DNA from: Opitutaceae bacterium
GTDB taxonomy: Bacteria > Verrucomicrobiota > Verrucomicrobiia > Opitutales > Opitutaceae
Direction of reading: 5' to 3'
DNA length: 34,077 bases
Assembly: GCA_014376585.1 (NCBI GenBank)
Contig: JACMRG010000364.1
Location: 1 to 34,077 of the forward strand
The notes under the pieces were generated by a model, which made no database searches, was not told the origin of the DNA, and saw only the letters and a list, made by a program, of their open reading frames with translations. Positions 8,561-16,760 of the stretch are shown here, in pieces. Each line of letters starts with the position of its first letter. The stretch's first letter is position 1. Made by a program: the position numbers and the translations under genes.

Positions 8561-8926
8561 TGTTCAGCCAAACTGCAGTGGAACCACAAAGTCACAGCCG
8601 CACAGAGAACAGAGGCCGAAGAAATTCTGGCGAGATCATTTACCCAGCAGCTGAGTTCCCGCCTGCTTCTCATCTAGGGAAGTGATTTTCTCTGTTCTCG
8701 TGTCTCTGTGGTTTGATCTCGTCGCTGCACGGACCGACATTCTTGCGGAAGTGATCCTGAAGGTCCGTGAACGCGGAGGTGATTTCAGCGTCGGTCGCTC
8801 TCTCGCCTTCGATGAGCGCACGGCCCACCGCCGGCCGCGGCAGTCTCATGCGCGAATCGCAGAAATCGCGCCCACCGCAGCGCGACCCGATCAATTCATT
8901 CCACGGACCGCCGTGGGCGACGCCCC
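8561..8926. other. Gene-free stretch between converging genes
   Basis: These 366 bases separate two convergent genes. No reading frame here resembles a protein I recognise, in either direction. The only clear structure is the imperfect inverted repeat at 8582-8713. The remainder (8714-8926) has coding-like GC content but no start, domain or signal that I can support. Confidence 0.5.
8582..8713. repeat. Imperfect inverted repeat of the ACCACAGAG intergenic type
   Basis: The left arm 8582-8614 starts AACCACAAAGTCACAG and ends CACAGAGAACAGAG. The right arm 8690-8713 is its reverse complement with an 8-nt gap (CTCTGTTCTCGTGTCTCTG, then TGGTT). About 75 nt lie between the arms. From general knowledge, similar AACCACAGAGACACAGAG-like sequences recur in intergenic DNA of many environmental bacteria. 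A long hairpin between convergent genes could serve as a bidirectional terminator. Confidence 0.5.
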
Positions 8927-10423
8927 TTACGCCAAAAGCCCCTTTACCACGCTCGCCTCCACGACGCCGGTGAGTTTCTGGTCGAGGCCCTGTGATTTGA
9001 AGGAGAACTGCTCGTGGCGGATACCCATGAGGTGGAGGATCGTCGCGTGCAGGTCGCGGATATGCACCGGATCTTTCACGATGTTGTAAGACATCTCGTC
9101 GGTCTCGCCGTAAACGCTGCCGGCTTTCACGCCGCCGCCCGCCATCCAGATCGTGAAGCAACGCGGGTGATGATCCCGCCCGTAGTTCGTCTCGGTGAGC
9201 GTGCCCTGGCTGTAAACCGTGCGACCGAATTCACCGCCCCAGATCACGAGCGTGTCTTCGAGCAGACCACGTTGTTTCAAATCTTGAACGAGGCCGTAGC
9301 ACGCCTGATCGACGTCCTTGCACTGCGAGGCAAGATCGCGCGGCAGACTGCCGTGTTGATCCCACCCGCGGTGGAAAATCTGGACAAAGCGGACGCCGCG
9401 CTCGACGAGCCGGCGCGCCATGAGCGCAGAACTCGCGAACGAACCGCGCGTCCGCGAGTATTCGCCGTAGAGGTCGTAGGTGGCGGGCGATTCGCCGGAC
9501 ATATCGGCGAGTTCGGGCACGCTCGTCTGCATGCGGAAGGCCATCTCGTATTGCTGCGTGCGCGTCTGGATCTCCGGATCGCCGATCTGTTCGTAGCTAC
9601 GGCGGTTGAGTTCGCCCAAGCCGTCGAGCATGCGGCGGCGAAGTTCCCGCGGGATGCCCGGCGCGTCGTTGAGGTAGAGAACAGGGTCGCCCTGGGTGCG
9701 GAGGGAGACGCCTGCGTGCTTGCCGGGGAGAAATCCGCTGCCCCAAAGCCGCGAGGAGATCGCCTGCACGTTGGAGAACGGGCTGGAGTGCTTCGCGTGG
9801 AGCACCACGAACGCCGGGAGGTCGGCGTTGAGCGTGCCGAGGCCGTAGGAGAGCCACGAGCCGATGGAGGCTTTGCCGTTCTGCATCGAGCCGGTGTAAA
9901 CGAGCTGGTTGGCCGGCTCGTGGTTGATGGCGTCGGTCTTCATCGAACGGATGAAGCAGAGGTCATCGCTCATCTTCGCGATGTGCGGGAGGAGTTCGCT
10001 GATCCACATGCCGCTCTGACCGTGCTGCGCGAATTTGAAAATCGTGGGCGCGAGCGGGAACGAGGCTTGCCCGGACGTCATGCCCGTGAGGCGCTCACCC
10101 TGACCGCCGAGATAGTCTTTGAGCTCTTCCTTGAAACGGCCTTGGAGCGCGGGTTTGTAGTCGAACAGATCGAGCTGCGAGGGCGCGCCGATGAGAGAAA
10201 TGTAGATCGCGCGCTTGGCCTTCGGCGCGATTTTCCATGGCTCGGTCATCGCGGTGTGCAGCGTGTCGGCACCGGCGCTGGCCGCCATCGCGCGCGGACC
10301 GAGCAACGACGCGAGCGCCGCCACGCCGAGGCCGGTGCCGGACGTGCGGAAAAACTGCCGGCGCGTGAGCGCGGCGTTGTAGGCGTCGAAGGTGGCCTGC
10401 CAGTCGGGAGGAAGAGGAGTCAT
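8927..10423 (-). CDS. DUF1501 domain protein, Tat-exported
   Basis: A 498-residue protein starting at ATG 10423. A twin-arginine motif TRRQFFRT at residues 20-27 precedes a hydrophobic stretch ([12 protein letters not shown]), giving a Tat signal. The DUF1501 body shows family landmarks: [20 protein letters not shown] near the start, [36 protein letters not shown], and the metal-site-like WGGEFGRT with [17 protein letters not shown] near the end. The fold is related to the alkaline-phosphatase/sulfatase superfamily. These proteins are abundant in Planctomycetota and Verrucomicrobiota and are nearly always paired with DUF1549/DUF1553 cytochrome proteins, as here (115 nt downstream of one, same strand). 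The reaction is unknown. Its stop (TAA) ends the minus-strand operon. Confidence 0.9.
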   Translation of the reverse strand: MTPLPPDWQATFDAYNAALTRRQFFRTSGTGLGVAALASLLGPRAMAASAGADTLHTAMTEPWKIAPKAKRAIYISLIGAPSQLDLFDYKPALQGRFKEELKDYLGGQGERLTGMTSGQASFPLAPTIFKFAQHGQSGMWISELLPHIAKMSDDLCFIRSMKTDAINHEPANQLVYTGSMQNGKASIGSWLSYGLGTLNADLPAFVVLHAKHSSPFSNVQAISSRLWGSGFLPGKHAGVSLRTQGDPVLYLNDAPGIPRELRRRMLDGLGELNRRSYEQIGDPEIQTRTQQYEMAFRMQTSVPELADMSGESPATYDLYGEYSRTRGSFASSALMARRLVERGVRFVQIFHRGWDQHGSLPRDLASQCKDVDQACYGLVQDLKQRGLLEDTLVIWGGEFGRTVYSQGTLTETNYGRDHHPRCFTIWMAGGGVKAGSVYGETDEMSYNIVKDPVHIRDLHATILHLMGIRHEQFSFKSQGLDQKLTGVVEASVVKGLLA

Positions 10424-10469
10424 GGGGGAAGTAGCGGGTTGGGCGCGTATCCTTAACGCGCCGGTTTGA

Positions 10470-10511
10470 GGTTCGGCCGGCGGGGAACCGGCGGATTAGG
10501 GATAATCCGCC
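10470..10511. repeat. Tandem hairpins in the spacer between the DUF1553 and DUF1501 genes
   Basis: The perfect 9-bp stem GGCGGATTA (10490-10498) / TAATCCGCC (10503-10511) encloses a GGGA loop. Directly beside it GGTTC (10470-10474) pairs with GAACC (10485-10489). There is no T tract on either strand. In the middle of a two-gene operon this looks more like a REP-type or mRNA-processing element than a terminator. Confidence 0.45.
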
Positions 10512-10538
10512 CTACCCTGGAACCATAGGAATTCCGGC

Positions 10539-13500
10539 TCATTTCGTGAGCGATTCGTCGAGGTTCATCACCTGGCTTGCGACGAGCGTCCAGGCGGCGA
10601 GTTCGGGGGCGGGCAGTTTTTCGTCGGCGGGAGAGGCGCCGACGGTGAGGAGTTCCTTGGCGGCGGCGGGATCGCGGGTGTAGGTCGCGAGCGCGTCGTC
10701 GAGCGTGCGGCGGACGATCGCCCGCTCGGGCACCGTGAAGGCGCGTCCGAGGAGGTTCAGCGACACCGTATCGAGGCGCGCATCAAAGCTCGGCGCGGCG
10801 TGGAGCGCGCGGGATGCGAGCGAGCGCGAGGCTTCCACGAAGAGCGGATCGTTGAGGGTGACGAGCGCCTGCAACGGCGTATTCGTGCGGTCGCGGCGCA
10901 CGCAGGAGACTTCGCGGCTGGGCGCATTAAGAATGTCCATCGCGGGCGGAGGCGCGGTGCGTTTCAAAACGGTGTAGAGTGAACGGCGGTAAAGGTTTTC
11001 CCCCTGGTCCTCTCGGTAATAGCGCGTGGTGGACTGCTTCATCGCCACGTCTTCCCATATCCCCTCGGGCTGGTAGGGTCGCACCGGGCGGCCGCCTACT
11101 TTGGTCACGAGAAGGCCGGAGGCAGCCAGCACCTGATCGCGGAGTTGCTCCGCATCGAGACGGTAACGTGGGCCGCGGGCGAGGAGTCGGTTGGCGGGGT
11201 CGCGCTCAAGGAGCGCGGGAGAGACGGCGGCGGATTGGCGGTAGGTGGCACTCGTCACCATCTGGCGCACCAGACGGCGGTAATCCCAACCCGACTCGCG
11301 GAAATCCACGGCGAGCCAATCGAGCAACTCGGGGTGCGAGGGACGGCTGCCGGTCACGCCGAAATCGCCGGCGGATTCGACGAGACCGCTACCGAAAAAG
11401 CCCTGCCACACGCGGTTCACGGTGACGCGCGCCGTGAGCGGATTTTTGGCATCGACGAGCCAGCGGGCGAGCGAGAGGCGGTTACGCGGCGCATCGGCGG
11501 GCAGCGGCGGGAGCACGGCGGGCGTGCTGGCGGGGACTTTTTCACCGAGGATCGAATACTCGCCACGCGTGAGCACGTGGGCGAAGGCCTCGGAGTCTTT
11601 CTTCTCTTCCATCACCAGCGAAACACCGCCGCGGCGATGCACCCCTTCATCCTCGGCGAGGAGCCGGTCGAGGTTGGCGGCCATTGGAAGCGAAGGCGCA
11701 TCGACCGTGGCGAGGTAATGCATGCGGAGGAGTTTTTTCTGCGCGCCGCCGCGGGCGACGGGATCGGCGGCGAGCGCGGCGTAGGCGTCGATGACATCGG
11801 CGAGGGGTTTCACGTCGGGGGCGAGGAAACCGCGGTCGTAGCGGCGCAGGTCTTGCACCCACACCCCGCCGCCGGTGAAGGGCGCGGCGGGACCGCCGTC
11901 GGCGGCGTGGCGCGAACCGAGGCGCAGGGGGGCGGCGGGGGCGATGTCGTTGGGGAACAGGCTGTTTTCTCCGGAATTAGTGACGGCCTTGCCGTCGACG
12001 AACACGTCGTTGGAACGGCTGCGCAGCCCGGCCGCGTCGTAGCTGAACATCACGTGGTGCCATTCTCCGGGCGTGAGCGCTTCCTTGGCGACGCCGCGAC
12101 CGCTGATGCCGCTCTTCGCATCGGAGAGGAGCACGCCGATTTTGCCTTTTTCCAGGAAAATTTCCCAGCCGCCGGCCTTGCCCTCGGTATCGAGACACGA
12201 GAGGAGCGTGCCGCTGGGCTTGTCCTCGATTCGCACCAGCAGGCCGAAGCTCTCCGCGCCGTCGCGGGTCATCGCCACGGTGGGGCCAAGCACGCGGTCA
12301 GATTGGGTGATCTCAGTGGCGGGGCCGTAGGGACCGGCGATGGCGGCGGCGGCGATCAGCGGCCAGTGCTGGCGCACGCGGCGGTCGAGCGGCGGGGCGA
12401 GGAGCGCGGGGGAATTCGTGAGCCAGGTCGCGAACCCCGGGCTGGCCTGGCTGACCTGCGCGGCGCGGGTGGCGACGGCGGCTTTGGCGTCGGTGATTTC
12501 GGTCTGGAGTGCGGTCCAGCGCGCGCGGTCGGCGGCGGCGGGGACGAAGAGGCTTGGGGGCGTGTCGGACACGTTGCCATCCATCGCGGGCATCGTGTTG
12601 TTACGGAAAAACGCGGTGAGCGAATAAAAATCCTTAGTGCTCACGGGGTCGAATTTGTGGTCGTGGCATGCGGCGCAGCCCGTCGTGAGACCGAGCCACA
12701 CGGTGGACATCGTTTCAACGCGGTCCTTCGCGTAGATCGCCTCATACTCCGCCGCGATGGCGCCGCCCTCGCTCGTGGTGGGCAGGCAGCGGTTAAACCC
12801 GGAGGCAACTTTTTGATCGAGGGTCGCATCGGGCAAAAGATCGCCGGCCATCTGTTCGACGGTGAATTGATCGAACGGCATGTTCGCCTTGAACGCGCCC
12901 GTCACCCAGTCGCGGTAGGGCCAGATCGAGCGGTAGTTGTCGATGTGGATGCCGTGGGTGTCCGCGTAGCGCACGGCGTCGAGCCATTGGCGGGAAAACT
13001 GTTCGGCGGAGGCGTCGCTCACGAGCAGGCGGTCCACGGCGCGGTCATAGGCGGCGGGCGAAGGATCGCGCATAAACGCGGCGATTTCGGCGGGCGTGGG
13101 CGGTAGCCCGGTGAGGTCGAGCGTCACGCGGCGCAAGAGGCGCGCGGGATCTTCTTCGACGCTGGGCACCAACCCCGCCGAGATGAGTTTGGCCGCGGTA
13201 AACTTATCGATGGGATTGCGCGCCCAGCGACTCGTGGCGCCCCCAGTCGTCGGCACCGTGGACCGCACCGGCGCGATAAACGACCAGTGCTCCTGATACT
13301 GCGCACCCTCGGCAACCCAGCGCTGGATGAGCGCGATTTCCGCGGGCTTGAGGCTCTTGTGGCTCTCGAGCGGCGGCATGCGCTCGTCGTCATCCTTCGA
13401 GAGGATACGCTCAATCAGCGGACTGACGTCAGCCTTGCCCGGGATGATGGCAGGCTCGTGATCGCCGCGCGCGACGGTCGCGAACTCGAAGCGATCCAGC

Positions 13501-13754
13501 CGGAGCTTACCCTTGCGCGTGCTGGAATCAGGTCCGTGGCAGGAGAAACAGTTTTCCGCGAGAATCGGCTGAATGTGCTCGTTGAAGGAGAGCTTGGGGG
13601 CGTTGGGCGGTTTGCCCCCAGTCAGCGGCAGATACGAGGGTTTGGCCGCCGCTACGGGAGGGGCCGGCGATTGCCAACGGGTGCCACACCCGGCTTGGGC
13701 CAACAGAGCGGCCACGGACAGAACGGTGGCACTGGGCAAAACGAATCGGCGCAT
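10539..13754 (-). CDS. PSD1-type cytochrome lipoprotein (c-heme, DUF1549, LamG-like, DUF1553)
   Basis: A 1071-residue protein. ATG 13754 is chosen because it gives a clean lipoprotein signal (RRFVLPSATVLSVAALLAQ, lipobox AGC, Cys23); the frame also opens 14 codons earlier without a signal. A c-type heme site CFSCH is at 69-73. DUF1549 follows (RNPIDKFTAAKL, LLRRVTLDLTGLPPTPAE, RWLDAV-type RQWLDAVRYADTHG) and includes a second CxxCH, CAACH before DHKFDPVS. Roughly residues 475-645 are a LamG/concanavalin-like insert (GEWHHVMFSYDAAG, NDVFVDGKAV). DUF1553 closes the protein (NRLSLARWLVDAKNPLTAR, VNRVWQGFFG, TNTPLQALVTLNDPLFVEA). Function is unproven; in this phylum such proteins are thought to work in extracytoplasmic electron transfer or glycan processing with DUF1501 partners. 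The next gene downstream is exactly such a partner. Confidence 0.9.
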   Translation of the reverse strand: MRRFVLPSATVLSVAALLAQAGCGTRWQSPAPPVAAAKPSYLPLTGGKPPNAPKLSFNEHIQPILAENCFSCHGPDSSTRKGKLRLDRFEFATVARGDHEPAIIPGKADVSPLIERILSKDDDERMPPLESHKSLKPAEIALIQRWVAEGAQYQEHWSFIAPVRSTVPTTGGATSRWARNPIDKFTAAKLISAGLVPSVEEDPARLLRRVTLDLTGLPPTPAEIAAFMRDPSPAAYDRAVDRLLVSDASAEQFSRQWLDAVRYADTHGIHIDNYRSIWPYRDWVTGAFKANMPFDQFTVEQMAGDLLPDATLDQKVASGFNRCLPTTSEGGAIAAEYEAIYAKDRVETMSTVWLGLTTGCAACHDHKFDPVSTKDFYSLTAFFRNNTMPAMDGNVSDTPPSLFVPAAADRARWTALQTEITDAKAAVATRAAQVSQASPGFATWLTNSPALLAPPLDRRVRQHWPLIAAAAIAGPYGPATEITQSDRVLGPTVAMTRDGAESFGLLVRIEDKPSGTLLSCLDTEGKAGGWEIFLEKGKIGVLLSDAKSGISGRGVAKEALTPGEWHHVMFSYDAAGLRSRSNDVFVDGKAVTNSGENSLFPNDIAPAAPLRLGSRHAADGGPAAPFTGGGVWVQDLRRYDRGFLAPDVKPLADVIDAYAALAADPVARGGAQKKLLRMHYLATVDAPSLPMAANLDRLLAEDEGVHRRGGVSLVMEEKKDSEAFAHVLTRGEYSILGEKVPASTPAVLPPLPADAPRNRLSLARWLVDAKNPLTARVTVNRVWQGFFGSGLVESAGDFGVTGSRPSHPELLDWLAVDFRESGWDYRRLVRQMVTSATYRQSAAVSPALLERDPANRLLARGPRYRLDAEQLRDQVLAASGLLVTKVGGRPVRPYQPEGIWEDVAMKQSTTRYYREDQGENLYRRSLYTVLKRTAPPPAMDILNAPSREVSCVRRDRTNTPLQALVTLNDPLFVEASRSLASRALHAAPSFDARLDTVSLNLLGRAFTVPERAIVRRTLDDALATYTRDPAAAKELLTVGASPADEKLPAPELAAWTLVASQVMNLDESLTK

Positions 13755-13768
13755 GGGAAATAGGGGTA

Positions 13769-13789
13769 GGATCTGCGCAGCACAGATCC
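13769..13789 (-). promoter_or_regulatory. Leader hairpin just upstream of the cytochrome gene start
   Basis: On the minus strand GGATCTGTG pairs with CGCAGATCC (9 bp, one G-T pair, loop CTG). It ends 15 nt before the ATG at 13754. No Shine-Dalgarno sequence is visible between hairpin and start. It could affect translation initiation or mark transcript processing; a function is not shown. Confidence 0.3.
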
Positions 13790-13905
13790 CATCCAAAGAA
13801 GTGACTCCTACACGCGCTGTCCACGCCGCACGTCAGATTTTTTCGTGACCATCACGGTCTGGCCGCCCCACCCGCGGCGGCCGCCCCGGACCCAACTCTT
13901 AAATT

Positions 13906-16029
13906 TCACTTGGCATCCACGCGCTTAACCGCCTTCACCACCCACTTCGTGATCGTGAGGCCTTTCGCGCCGCGGCCGCTCACCGGCACCGCCCTCAGGT
14001 CGAAGTCGAGTTCGCGCACGCGCGCACCGCCCCGGCCATCGAGCGACACATGCAGCTGTTTCGGCATCGTCTTCTCGGTCGCGCTCACGTCGAGGTAGAT
14101 CACCTTGGAACCCTCGCTCGGCACGAGGGGGTAGAGCTTGTCACGCGAGAGCCCGCCGATCTGGAAACGCTTCGCGAAGGCTTTGCCCGAAGCGCCGTCC
14201 TGATAGACCATCGTGTAGAAATTCTTGTCACCGTCGGCCGGGATGATCGCGCAATGGATGATGTCGCGGCCCATGAAAACTTTGTCGGCGACCCTGGTGA
14301 CTTTCAGCGAGCCGTCGCCCATGAGGCAGAGCACACTGTCGAGCACCGAGCATTCACGCACGAACTCGTGCTGGCGCCAGTTGAGGCCGATGAAGCCTTC
14401 CTCACGGTTCACGTAGAGGCGCTGGTTCACGGAGACGACCGACGCGGCGTTGATCTGCTCGATCTCATCGTAGGTGGTGCGGCGCTTGTGGCCTTTGCCG
14501 TATTTTTCCTGGAGCGTCTCGAACCACTTCACGGCGTGTTCGGTGAGGTGCTTGAGATGGTGCTTCACCTCTTTCATCTCGGCCTCGGTCTTCTTCATCG
14601 CCTCGTCGGCTTGGAAACGGTTGAAGGCGGAGATGCGCTTGATGCGGATTTCGGTGAGGCGGGTGATGTCTTCGTCGGTCACCTCACGGCGGAGCTGTTT
14701 CAAGAAAGGCTTCAACCCTTCGCGAATCTCGCCGATAACTTCCTCCCAAGTCTTCGACTTTTCGATGCGGCGGTAAATGCGCTCCTCGATGAAAATCCGC
14801 TCAAGTGAATCCCAATGCCATTGCTGCTCCAGTTCGCCGAGGCGGATCTCCAGCTCGCGCTGCAGCAGGGTTTTGGTCTTGTCCACGCTGCGGCGGAGGA
14901 TCTCGCGCACGCCGAGGAATTGCGGCCGGTCGTCTTGGATCACGCAGGCCGCCGGCGAGAGCGCCAGTTGGCAATTGGTGAACACGTAGAGCTGCTGGAT
15001 GATCTTTTCCGCGTCGGCGCCGGCGGGCAGGTGGACGAGGATTTCCACGGCGTCGGCCGTGTTGTCATCGACGTGCTTGATCTTGATTTTGCCCTTCGCG
15101 TTGGCGGCCAGGATCGACTCGATCAACGACTCCGTGGTGGCGCCGTAGGGCAATTCGGTGATCGCGAGCAGGTATTTAGAACGCACCTCGATCTGGGCGC
15201 GGACTTTTACTTTTCCACCGCGCTCGCCGTCGTTGTATTCGGCAAAATCGGCGATGCCGCCGGTCGGGAAATCCGGATAGATGCGGAAGGTTTTTCCCTG
15301 GAGGTGGTTGATCGCCGCGCGGCAGAGATCGTTGAAGTTGTGCGGGAGGATCTTCGTCGCGAGGCCGACCGCGATGCCTTCGGCGCCCTCGAGCAGCACG
15401 ATGGGAAACTTCGCGGGCAACGACACCGGCTCCTGCGCGCGGCCATCATAGCTGAGCTGCCACACCGTGGTCTTCGGGTTGAAGAGCACGTCCTTCGCGA
15501 ACGCCGTGAGCCGGGCCTCGATGTAACGGGGCGCCGCTGCGTCATCGCCGGTGAGCGTGTTGCCGAAATTGCCCTGCGGCTCGATCAGGAATGCGCGCTG
15601 GCCGATGCCGACGAGCGCCGCACCGATGGAGGCGTCGCCATGCGGATGGAGCGACATCGCACGGCCTACGACGTTGGCGACCTTGTGAAACCGGCCGTCG
15701 TCCATGTCCCACAACGTGTGGAGAATCCGGCGCTGCACGGGCTTCAAACCGTCGTCGATATGCGGCACGGCGCGGTCGAGGATGACGTAGCTCGCGTATT
15801 CGAGAAACCACGAGCGGTAGTGCTTCACCAGCGGAGCGTCGGGGGAATTTTTCTCGGGCACGGTCGCCACTTCTAACATCGCGGGCGCGGCGTCCGGGCC
15901 GGCGTCGGTCACGACGGGCCGCGGGGCAGACGCAGCCGGAACCGCTGGCGTGGACGCAGGCGCTGAAGCCGGGCCGCTGGTGAGCGGCAACTCGGGTTGG
16001 TCGGAAGGCGGTGGGTTCTTCTTGGGCAT
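13906..16029 (-). CDS. parC: DNA topoisomerase IV subunit A (Bacteroides-type ParC)
   Basis: A 707-residue type IIA topoisomerase breakage-reunion subunit that relaxes and decatenates chromosomes together with ParE. A Pro/Ala-rich N-terminal extension (about 65 residues) precedes the core: HYRSWFLEYASYVILDRAVP, DGLKPVQRRILHTLWDMDDG, HPHGD at 128-132, and the catalytic tyrosine Tyr169 in AAAPRYIEARL. QGNFGNTLTGDDAAAP and LEGAEGIAVGLATKILPHN are also conserved. A coiled region at about 415-500 leads into a short C-terminal beta-pinwheel-like part (VSVNQRLYVNREEGFIGLNW to ITKWVV). The C-terminal domain seems shorter than in Bacteroides relatives. ParC rather than GyrA is chosen for the PRYIEARL pattern and similarity to Bacteroidota ParC. 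The start lies only 12 nt after the upstream PIN toxin gene. The residues at the quinolone-contact positions are Ala133 and Ala137. Confidence 0.9.
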   Translation of the reverse strand: MPKKNPPPSDQPELPLTSGPASAPASTPAVPAASAPRPVVTDAGPDAAPAMLEVATVPEKNSPDAPLVKHYRSWFLEYASYVILDRAVPHIDDGLKPVQRRILHTLWDMDDGRFHKVANVVGRAMSLHPHGDASIGAALVGIGQRAFLIEPQGNFGNTLTGDDAAAPRYIEARLTAFAKDVLFNPKTTVWQLSYDGRAQEPVSLPAKFPIVLLEGAEGIAVGLATKILPHNFNDLCRAAINHLQGKTFRIYPDFPTGGIADFAEYNDGERGGKVKVRAQIEVRSKYLLAITELPYGATTESLIESILAANAKGKIKIKHVDDNTADAVEILVHLPAGADAEKIIQQLYVFTNCQLALSPAACVIQDDRPQFLGVREILRRSVDKTKTLLQRELEIRLGELEQQWHWDSLERIFIEERIYRRIEKSKTWEEVIGEIREGLKPFLKQLRREVTDEDITRLTEIRIKRISAFNRFQADEAMKKTEAEMKEVKHHLKHLTEHAVKWFETLQEKYGKGHKRRTTYDEIEQINAASVVSVNQRLYVNREEGFIGLNWRQHEFVRECSVLDSVLCLMGDGSLKVTRVADKVFMGRDIIHCAIIPADGDKNFYTMVYQDGASGKAFAKRFQIGGLSRDKLYPLVPSEGSKVIYLDVSATEKTMPKQLHVSLDGRGGARVRELDFDLRAVPVSGRGAKGLTITKWVVKAVKRVDAK

Positions 16030-16041
16030 TGCGGAAAATTT

Positions 16042-16419
16042 TCAGGGCGTGAGGACGAGACCGTGCGGCACGAACAGCCGGAAACCCGCGACGTTGCGCG
16101 TGGCGAACTCCGCGCCGGCGACGATCGCGCTGGCGGCGATGAGGCAATCGAACTTGAGACGACGCGAGCGGCCGGTGCGGTTGAACAAATCCGCCGCGCG
16201 GGCGGCATGAGCCTCCTCGAAATCGGCGCAGCCGCCCGTGAGAAACTCGCGCGCCGTGGCGATCTGTGCGGGCAACACCGGACCGTTTAGAAACTCGCTC
16301 CAAGTAATCGTAGAACACGCGAGCGACTCCCCGCGTTGCAGCCATTGCTCGATGGCGCGGGCCTCGCCGCTGGTCCGATTGACGCCGGCGATCAGAAAAT
16401 TTGCATCGAGGTGAATCAT
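16042..16419 (-). CDS. vapC: PIN-domain toxin, VapC family
   Basis: A 125-residue PIN-domain ribonuclease. The acidic metal-site residues expected of the family are present: Asp5 in MIHLDANFLIAG, Glu42 in TWSEFLNG and Asp91 in LKFDCLIAASAI. The last acidic position, normally in a TRN..DF motif, reads TRNVAGF, so only Asn109 remains there. VapC toxins cleave tRNA or rRNA and are held inactive by the cognate antitoxin. The ATG overlaps the antitoxin stop (ATGA, 16416-16419), the standard toxin-antitoxin arrangement. The target RNA is unknown. The gene ends 12 nt before parC, with no visible terminator between them. Confidence 0.85.
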   Translation of the reverse strand: MIHLDANFLIAGVNRTSGEARAIEQWLQRGESLACSTITWSEFLNGPVLPAQIATAREFLTGGCADFEEAHAARAADLFNRTGRSRRLKFDCLIAASAIVAGAEFATRNVAGFRLFVPHGLVLTP

Positions 16420-16691
16420 GATACCGTGCGTTCACCGAAGGCCTGTTGATCCTCGCGCAATTCCTTCAGGTAGGCCTCGGAACGCTGTTCGTAATCGGGA
16501 ATCTGGCTGGTGATATCCCACGCCCGCCGCAGGGCCGCGAGCGCCTTCTCACTGGCAGCTCTGGGTGCCGGAGGAATCAGATCGGCCACTTTTTCTCCGC
16601 GGTAAGTCAGCTCCATACGTTCGCCCCTCCGGAGAGACTTCACAATGCCCTCCAAATCGTTGCGCAGATCGACGGCAGATATACTCCTCAT
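16416..16691 (-). CDS. Antitoxin, Phd/YefM-like, partner of the PIN toxin
   Basis: A 91-residue protein. Its N-terminus MRSISAVDLRNDLEGIVKSL followed by GERMELTYRGEKVADLIP matches the Phd/YefM DNA-binding fold, with the typical SISAVDLRNDL pattern and the strand-turn-strand ending in ADLIP. The C-terminal half (EKALAALRRAWDITSQIPDY and on) is the presumed toxin-wrapping segment. ATG 16691 is chosen over an in-frame GTG at 16745 because it matches the family start and leaves the palindromic operator outside the coding region. By family knowledge it neutralises the toxin and, alone or with it, represses its own promoter. The stop overlaps the toxin start by 4 nt. Confidence 0.82.
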   Translation of the reverse strand: MRSISAVDLRNDLEGIVKSLRRGERMELTYRGEKVADLIPPAPRAASEKALAALRRAWDITSQIPDYEQRSEAYLKELREDQQAFGERTVS

Positions 16692-16694
16692 AGG

Positions 16695-16717
16695 TTGAAG
16701 TTCATGTTCAACTTCAA
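16695..16717 (-). promoter_or_regulatory. Probable autoregulatory operator of the toxin-antitoxin pair
   Basis: An 8-bp inverted repeat, TTGAAGTT (16695-16702) and AACTTCAA (16710-16717), surrounds a 7-nt spacer. A second overlapping repeat, GTTGAA/TTCAAC, shares part of it (16694-16712). It lies 3 nt upstream of the antitoxin ATG. The upstream TTGACC (16720-16725 on the minus strand) could be a -35 box, but no convincing -10 was found. Palindromes at this place are typical binding sites for Phd/VapB antitoxins. Confidence 0.55.
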
Positions 16718-16760
16718 GGTGGGTCAATAAACATTGTTGGGGCACTACGCCACCCCCTCT

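Noticed and set aside
8636-8926. A small gene (for example GxxExxY type) linked to the ACCACAGAG repeats
   Set aside because: I compared all readable frames with the expected GxxExxY pattern from memory and found no match; no start or domain could be supported.
9014-10456. 480-codon plus-strand open frame
   Set aside because: Antisense shadow of the DUF1501 gene, with biased composition and no recognisable motif.
11145-13106. 653-codon plus-strand open frame
   Set aside because: It lies entirely opposite the well-supported cytochrome lipoprotein gene; its translation is Gly/Arg/Glu-rich without domains, as expected of an antisense frame in GC-rich DNA.
13755-13796. Earlier start of the cytochrome lipoprotein at 13796
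   Set aside because: It would add 14 residues ahead of a clean lipoprotein signal and run through the leader hairpin.
13800-13905. Terminator after parC using the GACC/GGTC hairpin near 13848-13863
   Set aside because: The adjacent T6 tract is on the plus strand and upstream of the stem; for the minus-strand parC transcript it would read as A, so it is not an intrinsic terminator in that direction.
16692-16745. Earlier GTG start of the antitoxin at 16745
   Set aside because: The added residues do not fit the Phd/YefM N-terminus and would place the palindromic operator inside the coding region.
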